Assembly (NCBI GenBank): GCA_037833965.1
Contig: AP031356.1
Coordinates: forward strand, 20,110,501 to 20,174,500
From: Marchantia polymorpha subsp. ruderalis
Lineage: Eukaryota > Streptophyta > Marchantiopsida > Marchantiales > Marchantiaceae
Length of the DNA stretch: 64,000 nucleotides
Reading direction: 5' to 3'
The notes under the pieces: generated by a model
Told to the model about the DNA's origin: nothing
Seen by the model: the letters and a program-made list of their open reading frames with translations, nothing else
The model's database searches: none
Position numbers and translations under genes: made by a program
In this document: positions 48,912 to 62,509 of the stretch, piece by piece
How the letters are laid out: the number at the start of each line of letters is the position of its first letter
Numbering within the stretch: position 1 is the stretch's first letter

Positions 48912-51900
48912 TTATTGATTGCATTATCATCGAAAGTTTTTTTTTGTGAATTATATTCCAAAGAATTTTTCTTTTGCAAGATAATGAATTCAAAAAGATA
49001 CAGTTTAAAAAAAAGATTATGAGACACATTGATGTAATGGAACCAATTTCAAAAAAGGAAAGAGAGTGAATATGATTCTAAAAAAGTATGAAAAAGCACA
49101 GTTCATTAAAACCCTATCAAGAATTAAAAAATTGATGATTCAGATATAAAAATCAGTTCTTAAAATTATCCAAATAAATCATAATGAAGTAAATAAGCCA
49201 GACACATCTAAAATAACAAAGTATAAGAACGATGATAAGAATGATGTCTCTCTATATTATTCTCCACATTCTTCAACTAGAATATGAATGTAACCTAAAT
49301 GGAAAAAAAGAAGACAATCATACATTTACTTTAACTTTCGGCAAAATTCAAAGCTACGATGGCATAATGTATTCAATTCCTCCTAGCCTAGTCTCCTCTC
49401 TCCCATCCTTCTCTTCAGCACCAGTACCACCGACAGAGGCTTTGGGTGGATACAAACAAGAGGGAGGATGTGGCGTGATCTGAATGTTCTCTACTAGTTA
49501 TAGATCTAATGCTCTTGGCACTAGCTAGGGATGGACCTTTGAATTATTTTCTCATGTTTGTGTTGTTCAACTTTTTGACCCTTGGGCAACCCCGGGCTTG
49601 GTCTATTACCAGTCAACATTTTATTTATTCGCAGAAGGCAATCTGTAGAGAATCACTTTTAGCGATTATTGATCGATCACCATCAGTCACTCACAAACTG
49701 TACATCACATCTGGATAAAATTCGTCACTTGTACATTGTACGCTTGTACCAGACTTCATTCATTCTCTCATTGGCTTTCAGCCTCCAAAATCTCTTTCAG
49801 CTTTTGATTCCATGCAATCGAAGCATGTTCCAGCTCTCTAATACGAGTTTGACGAGTTCTTCTCTCCTAAATTCGTCGAATCCTCCGTCGAGAACGCTCG
49901 TTTAGGACAAATCGATGCTCGGTGACAGGTGAATGACGCAAATGTCCAAAGTGCCCACTTGATGCGCCGAGTTGACTTCTGCGATCCAGGGTGGACTCGG
50001 CACAGTGGATCGTGGGACACCACTGCTTGCCTTCGAGCCGGCCCGACTTATCACCCGATCCGAGACTCACAAGTCCAACTCGAGCGGCACCTCGAGATTC
50101 GAGCCACTGTCGTTCGATCACTGCTCTCAGCGCTGTTCGTGCAAGTGGTGCTCTCTGCCCAGTCACACTACCCTGCTCATGTGGCAGCATTCGCATCTCT
50201 CACCATCGACGTACGCCATAGGAGTACGTTCTGTACATCCGAATCAAGTCGAGAACATAGGCAGCTGAATCTGGCACAAGGAGAGAGAGCGAGCTCGTGC
50301 TGTCCGTCGAGTTGTGGTCCTAATGTGCATCAAATGGAGCCGGGAGCTGGATTGTACGCGATCGAGCGAGCCAGCCCGATACCTCCGATGCCGAATCACT
50401 TTCACAAACGGATCAAATGAGCATCATTTAGCTCTGTTGTAGGATTAGCTCGGAGGAATATAACAACTTCAATTAAACATTTTTGTACACTGTATCAACC
50501 GAAACTAATTTCTCTTGTTGCCTATCGTGGTGACTTCCTCTCATGCACAATCTCTTTAACATGTCCAAAACCGAATAGTTTTCATATATATAAATATATG
50601 TGTATATATGTAGAGAGAGAGAGAGATTAACCATCTCGTTGTCATATACTTGAATACATTGGATGCATCCACTCACTTGTCGCTATCTTGTTGTAATAAC
50701 GTTACTAGCTAAAAACATCAACACAACATCATCTCTAGTTGGATATTGCAAGGCCACACATAGAGGAGAAGAGTGAGATTGGAGCTAGTGGTCGAGCTAG
50801 AGATTCAAGTCAGAAATTTGATGGGCACGGTCTTTGGAACGATGGACTCTCATGTAAGCCACAGCCACCCGATATCAACCTCTACCTCAGAAGACCATTG
50901 AAAACTATAAAGTATAAGTTTGTGTAGAAAAAAATCTCATTGTCGCCGGACGCATTCCGTGATTCATATTCATTAGAGTGGTCGGCTAATGTGACAACAA
51001 TGCAGCAATCACGCTCACAGTTTACATTCTCAGTAGATGGATTGTGTGAGCTAACAGTCGAACAGTAAATCTCTGGCTAGGCAGATAAAATTGTCCTATT
51101 GAATCCAACCAGCTGCTATCCGATAGGAATTTTCTTCTCAGCAGTTTCGCATTGATCCCTCAACTATATGCACACAACAGTCACATTGAATAGGGACTAC
51201 AAAAGAAAAACACGCATGTGATGAATCGAAAAACAGGCCCGGTGATGACTAGATAAAAAGAGATGCAAAAGAAAGTCTCAGTTGATGTGAGTGTTGGTTC
51301 GTGCGGAAGCTCTTTGTATTTTATCCAACTTTTAAAGCACGAGAACAGAGAAGTATCAAAAGACGGAATGGGTGACACGGCCTGTGAAGATGCTCTATGA
51401 AGATGTATAATCATCTATTGTGATAATGATTCACTTGTGGGACCAGTAATCACAACGCTCTTGATAAAAGACTTGTCTTCTTAATCCAAGTATATATCTC
51501 ATGTAATACTAATCAATTCTAAGAGAAAGCATCTATCTATTGATGTTGAATATACACCTTCACGCACGATAACAGTAGATCCCGTCTGTGATCTTGAAAT
51601 AAGCAACATGTTATGTGAATAATTGTTGTAATAAAATAAAATACGAAGAAAAGATGTGAGGGAATGGTTCAGCCCACGATGAAATTTCATTGATACAGAA
51701 AAAATTATAAAGATAATCAAGAATTTCTCAATACATGGTTGAACAAAGATATAGAAATTTGCATTTGTATAACGAGTGCAAAAATCATCCTTAGTGGATT
51801 CTTACAATCATTACATGTGAACTAACACATAACATTAACGATGAAATCTTGACTATTTTTTCTCAAGACTGATATAAGCATTTAGAACTTCAGACATATG

Positions 51901-54900
51901 GAATAACTTTGTCCTAAAAGAAATCATTATAAAATTTGCTAGGATTTTTCTAAATTTTTCTAACAAAATGTGGTATTAGGAAAAATAATACACGACACAT
52001 ATTATGTTGAAGTGAACCAAATACAACTAATATTAGAAAAATTTGGATCAAATTAAAAAAAAGTAAACACAAAGAGGGTTGGAAAATAGATTGGAGTTTT
52101 AAACTCAAAGATATTTTAACGTTTTTTATGATAATAATTATTAAGTATAACAAGAATTCGTTACATTGAAATACATTGAGTGTATCATAGAACCATGATG
52201 TTTAAATGACAATTAATAATGAGATTAATTTTAAAATAAAATTGATGAGCAAAGATTTGCCGCTTGTAGTTTTTGGACAAATGTACACCATATAGTATTG
52301 AATATATTGAGTATATCAGTACTATTATAAGTATTGAATTTTTTTAATCTTAAGAAAATGAGTGACATATTCTTCGCATCATCAAGAAAACTACTAGTCC
52401 TTCAATATTTTGTCATTACAACAAACTTTTTTTCCAACTCATTCAAGAATAGAAATTGACAACCTTTGGGGAAGAGAGTTTGTTTTTTATTTTATTCAAA
52501 TAATGATGTTTAATGGATCGTAAGTGACAAACTGTCACAGTAGATCAACACAAAAAGTGTCTGATTTATTTCAATGACACAATGTTTATTTAATGTTATT
52601 ATTTGCATATTGTAATATTACTTTTAACAATTTGTGTCAAAGAGCGCTTCTGCAAGCTCTCCTACAAAGTGATAGCAAACATAATTTAATAAGCCATGAT
52701 TCAACTACCGAAAAATACTTCACTATCAAAAATAATAAAATGTATTTTTATTTAATTCGTGTTATTACTCGTGTACTTATTCCAAGAAACATATATAATA
52801 TTTTTTTCTGTAAACTAGAAAAATCTAAAATGAAGCCATAGGTCAAATTGATAGAGACATCTCATAATCAGATTCAACATGATTACTAGTATACTTGTAC
52901 TCATATGGAGTATCACTATTGCAAAATAACGTGTTGAATTAATTTATTCAACACGTTATTAAATTTATTGAATTGATGATAACATGGGAATCATGTTGAA
53001 TATTTGTTTTTCAAAATAATATTATATTACATGTCATTGTATTGTATATGATTTAATCCATGAATATAGATGACTTTAATTATTATAGTGGATATTCTGC
53101 ATATTTATTTTATAAAATTTTTGTGTAATAAAATTGTTTCGTTCTCAAATTTTATTGCTTTCAGTTTTTCAACGTCTGAAAGATATTGATTTTTAGTGTT
53201 TTTGACAATATTATGTATCCATCTTCAAATGTAAATATTCATCTAGATCTTGCTCATAGTTAGCATTTATTGAACTAATCAATAAATTATGTTGAACAAT
53301 ATAGCATCAAAAAAATAGTTAAACTCAAAATATAGAATAAATTTACCAATTTCATTTTAAAGTTTGTCAAATTTTTTTGACACTAATATATTTCATATGT
53401 ATAAGCTAGTCTTTTAAATGAAAAAGCAATACGTGACCAAAAATATAGGATCTTTGAAAAAAATTTAAAATTTTAATTTTCAAAAAATTTCCGCATCAAA
53501 TTTTTTTTCTTGACATTTTTTGATGAAATTTGGATGAAAAATCTAAATTCAAAAAAAACTTAAAAAATGCAAATTTGAAAAATCCTTTTTTGAAATCTTT
53601 CTAAAGATGATTCAAAGCTTTTCTTCCTTTGGGATTCATAGAATTTCATTGAGGAAAATTTAACTTACAGATTAATTCATAAACTAGAAAACTTAAAACT
53701 TGTAAATTTTTTTTCTATTTCATTAAATTTTAATAACAAAATTAATTAAATATTTCAAAAAATCAGTCTACTTTAAAAATTAAAAAATTAATTAAAAAAT
53801 TAATTTGAAACTTTTTGTTTTTTAAATTCAGTAAAAATCTTTTTTTATTGTGTATAAGTTTTTTTTTATTAAAATTAGTATATTAAAAAATTAATTTATA
53901 ATTTTTTTTATTTTATAAATTTTTTTTCTTAGAGCTTATTTCTTAACTATTAATAATAAATATTTTGACAACAAATACACACAAGTATCACTATTTTTTA
54001 GTATCGAAAAGTTTTAAAATACATCATACTGCTACTTATTTTTAGGTTTATATATCTAGATCATCAATGTGAATTTTTAATTAATTTATATTATATTATA
54101 TTATATTTGTATTAAAAATATTAATTTTAATAATTTTTAATATTTTAAAAATACCTTTTTATCATTGAATAGTTGCATCATACTTTACATTTTTTTATTT
54201 TTTACAATTGTTTCAAAGATTAAGACTCAAACTATAAACTAAAAAAATAATAATTTTGAAGTTATTACTTCATCATTAAAAACTTATATTTATTTCAGTT
54301 AAATAATTATTTGAAATTTTTTAAAATTACAAATCGGGGATAAGAAATATATTTATAACTGGAATATTTTATCCTATTTTTGAATATTGGCAGTAGCAAG
54401 ATATGTTCTTTTAATTTTTTATCTTTTATTTTTCCAATCGGAAATTACTTCTGCGTTAAGTAATATTCAATTTGGTCTCATCATAAATAATTTACTATAT
54501 AATAATCGTCAAAGTTCAAATCTTATTAATTATTCTTTTTGATATTCAAGATTTAAAAAAAACAAATTTTTTTAACTCATATTACTTTGATGTGCAAAAT
54601 TACTATTTTTTCATGTAGAATTCAATTTAAATATCTTTAGATGAATATGAATACATATTATTACTGCCAAATAATAATATTTTTTAATGAAAAATAATAA
54701 TATTTAAAATAGTAATAATTATTAAAAATAATAATTACTTTTTTTAATTTTTAATTTTTTTTATTATTAACAGAAATAGAAAAAACTCGTAAATCAAAGA
54801 GTCTTATGTGGTAAATGCTTATACCATAAACTAGTTTGATAAATTATATTGGTTCAACATACATGTGAAAATGATTTAAAGTTGTGGGTTGATATAGATG

Positions 54901-56709
54901 AGATTTGTTTGTCATATTCTAAACGTTATTGGATAATTATTGATTTCAAATATTCTTGAAAGATTAAACAATTGATAATTTAACTAATTTGAGGTAAATT
55001 CAAATCCATAGTGACAGTTGAGAATTAATATGAGCAACCAGAATTGCACATTTTCAGTGATTGTTACAAGTGTAATCAATAAATAAAACTTAGATTTGAG
55101 AATTTTCTTCAAATAATTTTGAAGATTTGTATAATAAGATATATTGTCATGAAATATGACACTAATTTTAAAAAAAAATCAACAGTTATGATACTATTTA
55201 GTATATGGATACTATCCTGTGATACATTCGATGGTTGATAAATGATTCAGAAATTTTCTATTGAAATTTTATTGACATCATCATTAAAATTGGTTTTGGT
55301 TTTTTGAGAATTTTGACAGTTATTAGTAAAATTAAATTCTAGGTGCTGCAAGGAATCATCATACATTTTTACATGAAACAGACAAATGGAAAAATGTTAA
55401 GAGAAGTTTAAAGAACAATAAGTCATTAAAGAAAAATTGAAAAGCTTTATTCGGCCAAACGTTTGCACAAACTGAAAGTGAAGCAATCTAAATGGAACAA
55501 TTTTATTTTACACTTTTTTTTAATAAAAATTCTAGTTTTTTGGTAAATATGTAACTTGACTTTTATCTTGATTCAATCGATTATTTTCTGCTAATATATT
55601 CATCTTGTAGTTAAAAAGTTGAACTGAAATGATCTACGTATCCTTGCTTGTTTATCTTTAGTCTTTATTCTAAAATTTTATCCATGTTTTAATAAGTTTT
55701 ACGGATAGATATGAAGCTTGTGGAGATGATAACTCATATCATGTATGATATCATGTATAATATATTTTAATATGAGAAAATGAATGATGTTGTTGATTAT
55801 CTTATTTTGAACAGATGTTGATTCATGACAAGCAGGAATATGAGTGGAACATGTAGATACTTCATCATAGGTATATTAAATGCAGATTGCAAAGATTTAT
55901 TTGGTCAAGATTTAAAATTTGATTAATTGGAGATGTTTACAAGTTTTGAATAAATGTATTGCCAGATAAACTAAATTTCATCTACTTTATGGAAATCTTA
56001 TGTCAGTATGTGTATATAACATATATTGAACCATTGTGATGAAGAGGGGGCCAAGTGATAACTTATCCTTATAATCTCACTTTAGAGAATTTCAGTTTAT
56101 GAGTATGAAGGATGCATTTTCTCGCTATCCAACATGCAAAGTTTGTCACATCAAATAGACACCGTGATCCTTTTAGATTCAATATATCTTGATATTCTTT
56201 GAGAAATGAAGACAGTTCTGGAGCTACGAATATTTCTTTCACCATACGCTACATTTTTTTTTTGTTAAAAATTTTAAAACAATCATTCACATCTATCATA
56301 GTATAATCATTCACCGATATTTATATTTCATTCATGACCAAAGATTTGAAACTGGGTAGAATTGGTCCTAGGTGGTAGGGACCGTGGTTAGATGGGGGTC
56401 TTTGCGTCCTTCAGGTGGAAGAGATCAGATCTTCCATCTTGACCTTGGGTTTGTTCATCTGATCTGCCCTTTGACATCCATCTACCTGATGACCCAACCC
56501 CTGTGGCCAGAATGGCGTGGAGCACTGAAACGTTTAAGCTTTATGTCGGAAGCGTTGAGACATTCTTGCAATTTATATATAAATGATTCTGAGTGATTCT
56601 GAGTGATCCATTGCATATTGTGAAACGCAATGGTATATATATACCCCGTGGGACCAAATGGTCAAAAGGTTGAAACATATAACAAGTCGTACATTCACTG
56701 ACGACGGAA
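48912..56709. other. Gene-poor AT desert with one GC island
   Basis: Mostly very AT-rich with long A and T runs and no supportable exon. Exceptions: 49,860-50,420 is a GC-moderate island with long overlapping frames on both strands but no recognised product, and 56,340-56,600 is a shorter mixed patch. A (GA)n/(TA)n patch lies at 50,585-50,625. A perfect palindrome lies at 52925-52960. Confidence 0.55.
52925..52960. repeat. Perfect inverted repeat, 15-bp arms, 6-base loop
   Basis: AATAACGTGTTGAAT and its exact reverse complement flank TAATTT. It lies in the AT desert and has no neighbouring gene. It could be an end-to-end remnant of a small transposon. Confidence 0.95.
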
Positions 56710-56828
56710 ATGATACTATAGACATATCTAGCTACTGCCTAGAGCACTAGAAATGAATAATCACTTCACGAAAATGATACTAAAGACTTATCTAGCTACT
56801 GCCTAGAGCACTAGAAATGAATAATGAA
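56710..56828. repeat. 64-bp tandem duplication
   Basis: A unit starting ATGATACTA and containing CTAGCTACTGCCTAGAGCAC occurs twice with a 64-bp offset and two or three differences. The second copy is slightly truncated. Confidence 0.9.
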
Positions 56829-59800
56829 GTCCCTTTATATAAAAGTTGCGAAGATTTCTTATACGGATCAGTTTTTAATAGTTGACTCCTTCGTGTGGAA
56901 TACTATGAACGGTTCACTGAAACTCATATCATCGCCGCCCTGGTAACACTTTTTTTTGTACGGCTATGAACAACACTAGCTTGTATATAAATACAATTGC
57001 CTCTTCCAAGAACTAAATCAGAATTTCATGAAAGTCGGCTGGTCAAAGGACGGTCACGCTCACAGAAGATGCTGCTAAAGATGCTGACACTTGGATTTCG
57101 AGCCAAAGCAGCTGTGAGTTGGAATTTTGGTTTGGAGATTCAGATGATCGAAATGACAAGGTGCTCCTCGTGTGGTCACATTTTACAGGATCATCAATTT
57201 ATCAGTTCATGAAACCGTAGTTAGTTGCCAATTCCTTTCATCTTTTCGATCACACATATTCTCTACTAAAGAGAAGAACTCAAAATTCAAACTCATATCA
57301 AGTGGAGACATATATTGATGTCTAGGACCTTGTGAAGGACCCAAACCATCAGTGTGATGGCAGCTACCGATCAGGCTACATATATGTACTTCTTCATCAA
57401 GTAGAACACAGTTCTTCACAGAAATTCTTTCCGGAATATGTGGATTTGATCTACCTTTTGCCTTGAGAATCATTCCTGAAGGTAGACAGACATCGCCCGA
57501 TGATTGGTATAATGGATTGCTGTCCTCTGCTGTAACAGGTGGTTCCGAGAAAGATTGCTACAAGTCGAGTACACTGGTATTGTTGATGCCTTCCATGTTG
57601 TTTAAACTCCATCTCCTCGTGGTTGTTGGAGGATGGCTACTTGCCCCACTTGTCAAGGCCGAGAGTGATGTTTGGTTGACATTGCTGAGGACTGGACTTG
57701 AGGGAACGATAAGTTGCAGTTATCCTCTTGGGTCGAGACAGAGCAGAATTTTGTCGCCAGGCAGACTTAGTGCCTGTAGAGCATCCAGGCAGATGCTACC
57801 TTCACTTTCTGGCAGTATGAACACACCCTTAGAACTATTCGTGCCTACTCAGAGAATTCTCGAGATCTCATCCTGTCCGTCACTTGCAAATGCTGATCAA
57901 CCTTCGATCATGGTGGAAGCATAATGATTAAATCGTCACATGGGTCACATGAAGGATAACCTCTTGGATGAAGGGTCAGGCCAGGCGCTCCGAGTTTCGA
58001 AACTCCTCAGATGAAGGTAAGAGTCAATTTGAGTGAGATGATTCTAGGACTGCAAGGAACATCCAGAAATGAATAACTGATGGTGGAGATCACAGTCGAA
58101 ACGTACTGCTGATTGCCCTTGGATCTAGTTGAGGGGCTATATTTCCTATTCCGGCCCGCAAGCGAAACCCTGGGAGCCAAAGAGCCTTCACTTTACGTCT
58201 ACTTTGGCAGACCCAATTCAAGTAAGATATGGAGATGGTATGTGTCAAGGTCCAGAGCTGAAGATGGTCGTAGAGCATCCCAGAATTATGACCATTCGTT
58301 ACATTCTCTTTTTGTAGGAAATCTGGTTTCTTTTCTTCTGATCCCATCCATGGCATTGTTGACATGTTGAAAGGATGCCTGTGAACACGGATTAAGTTCA
58401 CTTCTTCACTGGACCTTTCATTCTACAAATTTGCCATCTCCGGTGAAACTTCTCGCTTCTCTGCATCATCTCTTTTTTGGAAGAAATTAAGTTTTATCCA
58501 TAAATATAGCAAGAAATTGTTCCCTTCACGACGCTTCAACATAATTGTAATCTGAGGAATCCAGTCTGTTCTGTTAAATATACAATATAGGCCTTCTGAA
58601 CGGATTGTGGACAAAGACGAGGCTTCTCTATCCATGTATTTATGAGATTGAGATTGTAATTGCTCTGTGTTTTCAGGGTCATCGAAAATGACTTGCAGGA
58701 AACGGACTAATCAGTAAGTGACCCACGATGGGTTCACACTTCATTTTGTTACATCTCGGTTCAGACGGAGTTGCTTTCCACAGATGCCACGGAGTCTGAC
58801 TGCAGGTCTGACTGACAAACGCTCCAGGATCGATGATAAGTTTGCACACGCTTGAACAGCAGCATTCAAAGAGTAGAGCTCAGAATTGATGAGCGCCATA
58901 TTGAAGCGGGTCCCGAGCTGTCTGCAGTGCCTGATAGCTTGGTGCGAATGGTGGATACAGATCAGATTACAGATGCCCTGTTGGTGGATAAGATCGACGA
59001 AGACGTTCTTCAGGAAATTATTTTTCAGTCACATGAAACTTCAAAGAACCCGATCATTTGTCTTGTACGTGGCATACATATGATATACTCTATCATAGTA
59101 CGTAGCAGTACATTGGGAATACGTGAGATGATGGATGAGCATGAATTCCTCCATCACAGTTTTGAACCATCAAGCTACTGAGGACGCTTTTGTCATCGAG
59201 GAGTGAGTAGATTCCAATTGGTGTCGTCACATACAATTTTAGTAGACCCATCCTTGTCCACTCACGTTCCTAGAAGGCTGCTGCTGTTTGATCCTGGAGA
59301 CAACAATATATGACTGCACCGCCTTTTGCTGCCAAGCTGTTTTTGCTTAGAGGTAAGATATACAATTTTAGGTTCGAAAAAACGCACGGTTTCTGTGATA
59401 AGTCAATTTTATAGTTCACGAAAAAAGTGGATACAAGTTGGTCAATGAATGCTTGGAATGGCATGCGTCTCTTTCAGTTTCATACTTCTGTTGTTCTATT
59501 CCAATACACGCAATGAAAAGTCCTCTCGCTAATATTCTTTCGATGCTTGGCGTCTCTCGTGTGCTTCACTCGCGTCGGCACCGGACTAAGAAGCCGGACC
59601 AAACTTCAGTCAACTCATCGACTGGTTTGGTGATGATAGTGTTGGTTATCCAAGTCTGCACATTATGCGGCATTGCGAGCTTCATATCGACTTTAGATTA
59701 CAATTTCCAATAACTATTGAACGTGCATCAGATCATAGTTGTGAACACGCTTGAAGACATTAGCCTGCATACGCTACCAAGATTCTTGGTGAATTTTCCA

Positions 59801-62509
59801 GTCTATCTCCAACGTGAGGGTTAAAGTGGTCACTGTGTGGGAAGTAGATGCCCTCTGGCCACTGTGGGGAATGCAAGATCGCTGCTGGACCTCGATCTTC
59901 GCAGTCGGTAAGTTCATTGCTCCTTCCACTCTTCAAATCTCTGCCATTGCTGGGTAGAAACTCACTTCACTGACTTGGGATTTCATGAGTTGGCAACCAT
60001 ATCAGATTTATGTCGACTGAGAGCAAGCGAAGACCTCGCACCTCAGAGTTGATTTCGAACATTCATAAAGATATCATGCAATAGCAATGCTGCTCACACA
60101 TTCTGCAAAAAACATCGCTTACACCTCGTTCTTGTTTTAAATCTAAATGCTGTAAATTTCTTATCTTTTCTGGATCAGTTTGAACTTATCCTTGAGAGAA
60201 AGTCCGTATCTTGATAGCAGCAGACAAAGAGCCTGCGATACGTACCCAAGTACAATACTACTTACATTGTACATTTACTTGCTAGTTTGGCTCAAGACGG
60301 GAGCCAAGCCATGCCTTCATTCATCAATCTGCCAGTCTAGAAATTTGTGAAACATGTGGTGTGGAATAACGATTTTTGATTCAGGTACCCTCTGTTAGGC
60401 GTGATTGTGCGTACATGCTGTTCTATGGAACTTTGATTCTTCCCATCTGTGTTTGAGTATCCAGCCGAAAGAGTCAAAATGTACTGCTCACAGCCGTGAG
60501 ATCTTGGGCAGTATTTCCTTTTACTTGCATGATGATGTAGGAGACACTTTCTGAAAAGCTAAAGCTCTGTAAGTTCTGTCCACATGAAATTAGATCACCG
60601 CATCAAACAGTAAGATTACTCATCGCTATCCTCCGGGCAGGCAAGCCGTGATTAGGCCTTCTTTCGTTTCAGATACGGTCGGTACCATGGTCAGGTTTTA
60701 AAACTTGTTCCACTCCCATCCATGGGTTAAAGAAATGTCCTTCGAGCTGAAGAGAGATTTATATGTAGAACAAGCAGGCCAATAGGCGGAGTTGAAGGTG
60801 CGTTAATCAAGGCAATACTTACTCGCGGTTAAGTAGCCATGAAAGCGTAAATCACGTTTATGTACCTGCTGGCTGGCCCCTGTCATGGAAAGATCAGTGT
60901 TCCGATAATAAATATTTCGATCCTCGATATTTTCGAAGGTACGGTTCGTTTGTGGATTAAACAAAGACTAGTACGATCACTGATGGTATTGTGAGCCAAG
61001 TAAATTCGAAGTCTTCGACATCATTATTGAAGGTTTTAAGACATCGTTACATCACCATCAACGATCACAATCTTCACAATCCGGATTCAGTTATTCTAGT
61101 ACCATGTAAAGATATGAGGTGCACCGTATCTTTCTCCGCTTCTGTCAGTGATAGATGCCGTCTTCGGTACGGTTCTTCGTTGGACTTAAGATTATAATAA
61201 GTCGTGGTGTGCACAGTCGTAACGCATCCACATTTCCGACGAAGATGTGTGTTGTTGAAGGGAGTGAGGAATATTAAAACTTACATCCCGCTGTCCGAGC
61301 ACCGGAAAACAATTCTTCCAGGATTTGGTCCGTGCTGCAGTGCACGAGCGGGCATTCCGGAGCGATGTAAAGGGTTAATGATGTTGTGATCGAACATCAC
61401 TTGGAACTGATCTGCGCTCTAACTATTACAATACACACTGTTCAGAGTGGAAACATGATGCGCATAAATGCTCCATGAGAAATCTGTACACGTACGTTCA
61501 ATTACACTCTTTCAGGATACCAGTTTGTTCTTGCACAGACGTGCAGAATAGAAGTCCTGGAATGAAACAAATGTTTGTATGCGAAATATTTCGTTCCACA
61601 CCTACATTTCGGATCTGAATGGAGAGTAAATTCAATGTAAACATCCATCACGTTTCTCCTTACCCGAGAGTTGAGTGCTACAGACCTGCCAGATTCCTAA
61701 AGACGCAAATACCACAATCATGACATTAGGCAAATAGAATGCCCAAACACAGCAATTTTTGAAGGGTGTACCATTCAGAAATTAGTGTCAGGAAATGGAT
61801 TGACGCTTTCAATAACTGTCTCTTGTGATAGTCCTGCTTGGACCTTTCATCCACAAGACTACTGCCACATTTACTCTGGCAGTAGGATGCGTCGTACCGT
61901 TAGCAGGAGAAAAACATGGACGGACTTGAAACAAACGTTTGAGATTATGTAAGATGTTTGAACCATGAACTTAGTTACAAGACCGCATCACACCTCGTTC
62001 AAGCCGTCCAATCGATACCCTCTGAAGCATATTCCAAAGTGCTCAGAAGCAACCACATCATACAGTCAACACGTACTTCGGTACTGCAGACTTCATAAAC
62101 GTGAGAAATAGTTATTTAGAAGCATCGTTAGGCTATACTTGGTACAAATCCGCCTCAACATTCCGGATGAAGACATTGCAGGGATGTTCGTCGGTTTCAT
62201 ACAGAAATTTGGTGTCCCTCTTCTCGTCCTGTTTCATCAACTTTTCAGAAGCAGACATTGGAAAATGGGTGCTCGCTTCTTACCATGTCAGCTCGAATAT
62301 CGAATCTAAATGGATGGAAAAGTCTCGGAAGTCATTGGAGGTTCGTTCACATGCCAGAAGACAGCCTCGACATTCAGGTTGGTGTATGCCAGCCCTCTTC
62401 CCATACAAGTTGAGATAACCACTCGCACTCATCTCCGTGTGAACAATCTAGGCCTCAAGTCCTAAAACAGGACTGAAGTAGATGCTGATTCTAGTTTGAT
62501 CAACGTTTG
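56829..62509. other. Mixed-composition region with exon-like fragments, no resolved gene
   Basis: GC is higher than in the desert, and several frames look partly coding, such as plus 57463-57924 (with a hydrophobic LLVVVGGWLLAPLV segment), plus 58129-58317, plus 58852-59066 and plus 59438-59713. They could not be joined into one phased model, and no domain was recognised. A multi-exon gene of unknown function, a decayed gene or a long non-coding transcript are all possible. Confidence 0.35.
58852..59066 (+). other. Exon-like open segment, function unknown
   Basis: The frame reads VELRIDERHIEAGPELSAVP and continues with DSLVRMVDTDQITDALLVDKIDEDVLQEIIFQ, with a balanced acidic/hydrophobic pattern unlike random AT-rich translation. 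A possible acceptor (TTGAACAG) lies at about 58858 and a donor-like TGTCTT|GTACGT at about 59066. No partner exon was established. Confidence 0.25.
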
